From NCBI GenBank assembly GCA_937859595.1, contig CALMAH010000015.1, positions 1 to 64,000 on the forward strand: 64,000 nucleotides of DNA, in the 5' to 3' direction. This stretch comes from an uncultured Acidobacteriota bacterium (GTDB taxonomy: Bacteria > Acidobacteriota > Blastocatellia > Pyrinomonadales > Pyrinomonadaceae). A program made the position numbers and the translations under genes. Shown here piece by piece: positions 60,308 through 64,000 of this stretch. The first letter of the stretch is position 1. Each line of letters opens with the position of its first letter. The notes beneath the pieces were generated by a model that was given only the letters and a program-made list of their open reading frames with translations, had not been told where the DNA came from and did no database searches.

Positions 60308-61333
60308 CTAGCGCAGAACAAACACCGCGATGTTGAAATAGAAGATGAGCGTAAGAATATCGGTCAAGGCGAGTGTAATGGGGCCGGCGGCGATTTTTGA
60401 ATCTTCGTGGATGGCGTGGAGGAGGGTCGGGATGCTCATGCCGATGACACCGGCTGAAAATACCGAAACAAGCACGCTCAGGCCGATAATAAGCGCGGCC
60501 TCCGGGCTGCCTCGCCAGAGGTAGGCGATACTTCCTACTATGGTGCCGCAGGCGAGGCCGAGGAGCGACGTTGCCATTCCCTCTTGCCGAAGCCATCTTA
60601 GATAGAGCGAAAGGCCCGGGGCTCGGAAGTGCAGATTCTGGATCGTGACGGTCATTGACTGAATGCTTACGCTCTCGCCAAGCGCAAGCACTAGGGTGAT
60701 AAAGAACGCAAGGACTATTGCCTCCGAAAGCGTCGCTTCATAGAAACCGGTCAGGACCGCACAAATGGTGCCGCTGGCCATTGTCGCAAGCAGCCAGGGA
60801 AACCTGAACCTGAAAATGCCGAAAGGCGAGCGTCCCTTGATCTGAGCTATGCCGAAACCAATGATCTGGAACACGTCGTCAACGTGCTGCTTCTCTGCAA
60901 AGTTCATCGTCTCCTGTGTAAAAAGCCCGGCGTCCACGACACCCACGATCTTGCCGTCATCATCAACAACAGGAAACGCAAGGAGTTTGTGCCGAAGGAA
61001 CATCTCGCATGCCTGGAGAATGTTTGCGCTGTGAGAGATCGAAACAATGTCTCGTGACATTATCTCGGAAAGCCGAACCGAGGACCCGGAGAGCAGCAAC
61101 CCTCTGGTAGAAAGAACACCCGTCAGCCTACCGTCTTCATCGACAACGTAGAAATAGACGATTCTCTGGCCAAGACCCTTGGTCCTGATGATCCGCAGCG
61201 CGCCTTCGACGGTAAGCGATTCGCTAAGTTGTGGGAAATCAGTACGGGCATAGGGCAATAACGGATCCTGTAGATGATCCGGGTTATGGGGGTTAATGGT
61301 TGAGTGTAAGCTCTCGTCGTTCTCGTATGCCAT
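60308..61333 (-). CDS. MgtE-like magnesium transporter with CBS domains
   Basis: A 341-residue membrane protein. Residues about 30-145 are two CBS domains (VYFYVVDEDGRLTGVLSTRGL, LLAFPVVDDDGKIVGVVDAG) and residues 175-341 are the MgtE pore domain with five membrane segments (FPWLLATMASGTICAVLTGFYE, FFITLVLALGESVSIQSM, ALIIGLSVLVSVFSAGVIGMSIPTLL, TLALTDILTLIFYFNIAVF). The usual N-terminal MgtE_N domain is missing. It should conduct Mg2+ or a similar divalent ion, gated by the CBS pair. Confidence 0.88.
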   Translation of the reverse strand: MAYENDESLHSTINPHNPDHLQDPLLPYARTDFPQLSESLTVEGALRIIRTKGLGQRIVYFYVVDEDGRLTGVLSTRGLLLSGSSVRLSEIMSRDIVSISHSANILQACEMFLRHKLLAFPVVDDDGKIVGVVDAGLFTQETMNFAEKQHVDDVFQIIGFGIAQIKGRSPFGIFRFRFPWLLATMASGTICAVLTGFYEATLSEAIVLAFFITLVLALGESVSIQSMTVTIQNLHFRAPGLSLYLRWLRQEGMATSLLGLACGTIVGSIAYLWRGSPEAALIIGLSVLVSVFSAGVIGMSIPTLLHAIHEDSKIAAGPITLALTDILTLIFYFNIAVFVLR

Positions 61334-61442
61334 ATAGATACTTGCACTTAAGCCATGCCACCATCTGAGAAGGCCTAACCTGAGGGTGTAACTTAACGAT
61401 TCGACCTATTTTACAAGTTTGTAAGGGAATAAGGAAAGAGAA

Positions 61443-62483
61443 TCAGAAATTCAGCTTCTCGATCGCCGCAATCACGCTTGAGGCGGGGACGCTAAGTATG
61501 CAGCGGGGCTCACCGTAAACCTCGCATGTGTAGCCGGGGCAGGGCTGGCATGGAAAGTCCTCGAAAACGATCTTGTTAGGCGCATCGGTCCAGGGGTACC
61601 AATGGTGGCGGTTTGACGAACCGAAGATGACGACCGATGGCGTGCCGACAGCGGCGGCGACGTGGGCGGGGCCGCTGTCGTTGCCCACGAAGAGTTTTGC
61701 CTTTGATGCTAGCGCTGTGATCTCGGGCAGCGTGAGATCGTCAAACGTCACGATAGGGACTCTCGATGCCGATGCCGCATCAGCTAGGACAGAACGTTCG
61801 TTTGGTGCTGCGATCGCGATGACCGCCAGGTTCTTTTCACTTAGAAACTCAGCAACACGGGCAAAATTGCTGGCGGCCCACTGCTTTGTTGCAAACGCCG
61901 CAGCGGGATGAAGCAGCGCAAATGGGGAATCCGGAATGCGGATCGCGGAATTCGCAATCCGCTGATCGGCCGACCTCAATGCCGCTTCCGTGACATGTAG
62001 GCGGCTTTTCGGCCGGTCGTCGACGGGAACACCGGCAAAGCCCAGCAGCGCAAGCTGCTGCTCGGCCGAGTGGGTCTTCTCACGCCCCCAGAAATCGGCA
62101 GAAGAGCTTAAAAGATGCGTGTAAAGGCTGGCATATCGGTAGTTTGAGTAGCCTATGCGATAGGCGGCACCGGAGGCGCGGGATAAGAAGGTTGATGTGC
62201 TGCCGCCGTGGAGGTTGAATACGACGTCGTAACGCTTGGAGCGGATCAGACGTGTAGCACTGAGGCGGTCGGACAGCCGCTTGCCTATACGGATCACATT
62301 GTCAACAGAGTCAAACCCGTCGAGAAGCGGGGCTACCCAGTCCTCAAGCAGGATGTCGACCTCAGCATCGGGCAGAAAACGTTTTAGGGCTATAAGGGAA
62401 GGGGTTGCGAGAACTGTGTCGCCGATAGAGCGAAGCCGGATGACAAGGACGCGACGAACTTCTTCCCAGGCGAACTGCGGCAT
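61443..62483 (-). CDS. GT9-family glycosyltransferase (heptosyltransferase-like)
   Basis: A 346-residue GT-B glycosyltransferase. ATG at 62483 (MPQFAWEEVRRVLVIRLRSI) is preferred over 62519, which lies in repeat DNA. Blocks are VIRLRSIGDTVLATPSLIAL, DVVFNLHGGSTSTFL, LHPAAAFATKQWAA, FVGNDSGPAHVAAAVGTPSVVIFGSS and WYPWTDAPNKIV with a Cys-rich segment (DFPCQPCPGYTCEVYGEPRC). It probably adds heptose or another sugar to LPS core. Residues about 172-186 (ADQRIANSAIRIPDS) are encoded by a palindromic repeat and are absent from related enzymes. Confidence 0.88.
   Translation of the reverse strand: MPQFAWEEVRRVLVIRLRSIGDTVLATPSLIALKRFLPDAEVDILLEDWVAPLLDGFDSVDNVIRIGKRLSDRLSATRLIRSKRYDVVFNLHGGSTSTFLSRASGAAYRIGYSNYRYASLYTHLLSSSADFWGREKTHSAEQQLALLGFAGVPVDDRPKSRLHVTEAALRSADQRIANSAIRIPDSPFALLHPAAAFATKQWAASNFARVAEFLSEKNLAVIAIAAPNERSVLADAASASRVPIVTFDDLTLPEITALASKAKLFVGNDSGPAHVAAAVGTPSVVIFGSSNRHHWYPWTDAPNKIVFEDFPCQPCPGYTCEVYGEPRCILSVPASSVIAAIEKLNF
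61938..61962. repeat. Palindromic repeat inside the GT9 gene
   Basis: GCGGAT (61938-61943) and ATCCGC (61957-61962) flank CGCGGAATTCGCA, itself nearly palindromic. Together with the adjacent GGAATCCGGAATGC the segment resembles the ATTCC/GGAAT-type repeats and encodes about 15 residues in frame. Confidence 0.6.
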
Positions 62484-62489
62484 AAACAG

Positions 62490-62550
62490 ACAATGGAGAA
62501 TAGACAACGCTTTGATCAATTATCCATTGTCCATTATCAGTTGTCCATTA
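62490..62550. repeat. Text-like repeat between GT9 and Trm112 genes
   Basis: ACAATGGAGAATAGACAACG and TCCATTGTCCATTATCAG words (62491-62547) repeat the theme CCATTGTCCATTA, as found in other non-coding repeats here. It begins inside the false upstream extension of the GT9 gene and ends at the stop codon of the Trm112 gene. Confidence 0.65.
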
Positions 62551-62724
62551 CTTCTCGACCGTCGCTTCTTCGACAAGCATCACCGGTATGTCGTCCCTGA
62601 TGGGATAAACAAGACGACATTCTGTATTCTGGCAGGTAAGCTTGGTCTGCTCGTCGTCTATCCTGACCTCAGACTTACATTTCGGACAACGCAGGATCTC
62701 TAATAGTTCGGGGCTAACGGCCAT
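62548..62724 (-). CDS. Trm112-family zinc-ribbon protein
   Basis: A 58-residue protein. Read on the minus strand from the ATG at 62724: MAVSPELLEILRCPKCKSEV, then TCQNTECRLVYPIRDDIPV, ending LVEEATVEK. Cys13, Cys16, Cys34 and Cys39 form the zinc ribbon, and YPIRDDIPVML is the family signature. Bacterial members (YcaR) often lie beside LPS genes, as here with the GT9 gene downstream. In eukaryotes Trm112 activates methyltransferases; the bacterial role is less clear. Confidence 0.85.
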   Translation of the reverse strand: MAVSPELLEILRCPKCKSEVRIDDEQTKLTCQNTECRLVYPIRDDIPVMLVEEATVEK

Positions 62725-62748
62725 GATTCATATCCTATTCTATAAATT

Positions 62749-63231
62749 CTAATCCAAGCTTATCTTTGATAGTCTTAAGCTTTTGACAGCCTTCCTGTGG
62801 TCCTTGCTGGACCATATTGATCTAATCCGGTCATTCGATTCAACAAATGTTAGACGAAATAGAAACTTTTTCTCATCAATCAAGGAGTTGTTGGGCACAC
62901 ACATTTCCTGAACCACTGTCTGTAGCGGTTCAGGCGTGATATATATAGCTCCCATTACATACGGGTGCTTACCTTTGGGGCCAATTTCATAGTGAAAGTT
63001 ATTGATTATTTTTCTTGATTTGTTTCTGATTGTATAGGAAAAACAAGTCTTCCACCATTCCGACGAACCTTCTTCATTCCATGTCCGTACTACGGATAGA
63101 TGAAAAGGAGCTTTAGAATAGTTTTGAACGATCACAGGCTCATCCACAAAAATAGGATCTTGCCCTTGAGTAACCACAGGTGAAGTTGCGAACAAGAAAA
63201 ACACCAACACTATGCCCAATCTTAATCTCAT
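62749..63231 (-). CDS. Exported protein of unknown function
   Basis: A 160-residue exported protein. Signal peptide to about residue 23 (LGIVLVFFLFATSPVVTQGQ). The mature domain is beta-rich with FHLSVVRTWNEEGSSEWWKTCFSYTIRN and ends in a basic helix (RKAVKSLRLSKIS). Two Cys (positions about 62 and 110) could form a disulfide. The composition is AT-rich and the family is unrecognised. It is followed by the Trm112 gene but there is no sign of a shared function. Confidence 0.72.
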   Translation of the reverse strand: MRLRLGIVLVFFLFATSPVVTQGQDPIFVDEPVIVQNYSKAPFHLSVVRTWNEEGSSEWWKTCFSYTIRNKSRKIINNFHYEIGPKGKHPYVMGAIYITPEPLQTVVQEMCVPNNSLIDEKKFLFRLTFVESNDRIRSIWSSKDHRKAVKSLRLSKISLD

Positions 63232-63270
63232 CAGATCATTAAATAATCGCCAATAGTTACCTAATGCTTC

Positions 63271-64000
63271 TTAAACCTGCGTTCCGCACTCGGGGCAGAA
63301 TTTTGCTCCCGCCGAAAGTTCTGCCTGACATCCGGTGCATTTCGCCTTTTCCTGCGAAGAGCCGCATTCCGAACAGAATTTTGCGCCTTCGCGGAGGTTG
63401 GCCCCGCACTTGACGCAAGGCACCTGAGCGACCTCCATCTTGCCGCCGCAATCGGCGCAGAATTTTGCACCGGCTGCGTTCTGCTTTCCGCATGAGGGGC
63501 ACACAATGCCGGCAGCAGCGCCGCCCGAACCACCGGGCTGGTTTGCGCTGAAGGCATTTGCCATCTGGCCCCCGACTGCAAAGCCAGCGCCGAGGCCGGC
63601 ACCCAGGCCTGCCCCGCCGCCTTCGTTCTGTGCGGCGTCGCGCATTGCATCGGCCGCCTGAAACTGTGCATAGGTTTGGACATTGCCGAGAGCTCCCATC
63701 GAGGCACGCTTGTCCATTGCCGCTTCGACCTCGGGCGGAAGCGATATGTTCTCGACAAAGAACTTTGTTACCTCAAGGCCCCATGAACCAAAATCACCAT
63801 TGATCTTCGAACGGATCGCCTCGCCGAGTTCCTTATACTGAGCCGCAAGGTCGAGAGCCGGTATCTTCATCTCGCCAAGGGCGTCAGAGAACTCAGTGAC
63901 GATAGCCCGTTTAAGCTGGCCGTCGATGTCCTCTGTCTGAAAATGTCCGTTTGTCCCGGCGATCTCACGAATAAATCCGGCCGGATCTGCGACGCGAAGG
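63271..64000 (-). CDS. SPFH-domain protein with C-terminal zinc ribbons (partial)
   Basis: The gene runs off the right edge of the window; the frame is open through 64000, so only the last 242 codons are visible. The visible N-terminal part (VADPAGFIREIAGTNGHFQT) and the helical middle (FFVENISLPPEVEAAMDKRASMG) match the SPFH (prohibitin-like) fold of virion-core-like proteins. A Gly/Ala-rich linker (GGGAGLGAGLGAGFAVGGQM) leads to three zinc ribbons with CxxC pairs: CPSCGKQNAAGAKFCADCGG, CVKCGANLREGAKFCSECGS and CTGCQAELSAGAKFCPECGT. Function unknown; related proteins are thought to be membrane-associated. Confidence 0.85.
   Translation of the reverse strand, partial: LRVADPAGFIREIAGTNGHFQTEDIDGQLKRAIVTEFSDALGEMKIPALDLAAQYKELGEAIRSKINGDFGSWGLEVTKFFVENISLPPEVEAAMDKRASMGALGNVQTYAQFQAADAMRDAAQNEGGGAGLGAGLGAGFAVGGQMANAFSANQPGGSGGAAAGIVCPSCGKQNAAGAKFCADCGGKMEVAQVPCVKCGANLREGAKFCSECGSSQEKAKCTGCQAELSAGAKFCPECGTQV

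Overview
The window looks like a chromosomal segment of a Gram-negative, didermic bacterium with moderately high GC. My best guess is an acidobacterium of the Blastocatellia type. This is inferred from gene content: many secreted proteins with TPR or beta-lactamase-fold domains, a kinase-STAND-TPR regulator, a BY-kinase with dTDP-rhamnose genes, CdaA/CdaR, a heptosyltransferase-like enzyme, and many short text-like repeats. No rRNA, tRNA or CRISPR array is visible. About 60 genes or gene remnants are supported.

Layout. 1-867 is gene-free and full of short palindromic and direct repeats. 868-3275 holds four short orphan genes on the + strand, separated by sites resembling integron attC recombination sites, so this is probably a small cassette array without a visible integrase. 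3381-10007 has a secreted M28 peptidase, a VapBC pair and a giant single-chain FAD/Fe-S oxidoreductase. 10132-16860 is a surface-polysaccharide and envelope block (tyrosine autokinase, rfbD, rfbB, PH-domain protein, lytic transglycosylase). 17302-23145 carries the kinase-STAND-TPR regulator, two thioredoxin-fold proteins, a DinB protein and a DUF433 fusion. 23271-34462 carries purL, hemW, a DUF433/DUF5615 pair, a 5'-nucleotidase with kynA, a cold-shock gene with a long leader, selA and serC. 34679-50333 is rich in secreted proteins (TPR, 36-residue repeats, beta-helix, three serine beta-lactamase-like hydrolases) plus yceH, an RNase D-like gene, a histone H1-like gene and clpA; it also contains a decayed gene, an IS110 remnant and tandem repeats. 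50638-55069 has a methyltransferase, an esterase, cdaR-cdaA and a site-2 protease. 55166-60090 is the conserved ffh-rpsP-khpA-rimM-trmD-rplS-rnhB translation operon, interrupted by one Tat-signal monooxygenase-like gene. 60308-64000 has an MgtE-like transporter, a GT9 glycosyltransferase, a tiny Trm112 gene, a secreted orphan and a truncated SPFH/zinc-ribbon protein.

The two most unusual signals are (i) the attC-like sites between the orphan genes at 1757-2950, and (ii) short palindromic repeats that appear to have inserted in frame into conserved genes: purL (24420-24484), hemW (26752-26820) and the GT9 gene (61926-61970). The second pattern resembles the gene-invading palindromic elements known from Rickettsia. 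All functional calls are from reading the translated sequence and family knowledge; no database search was run.
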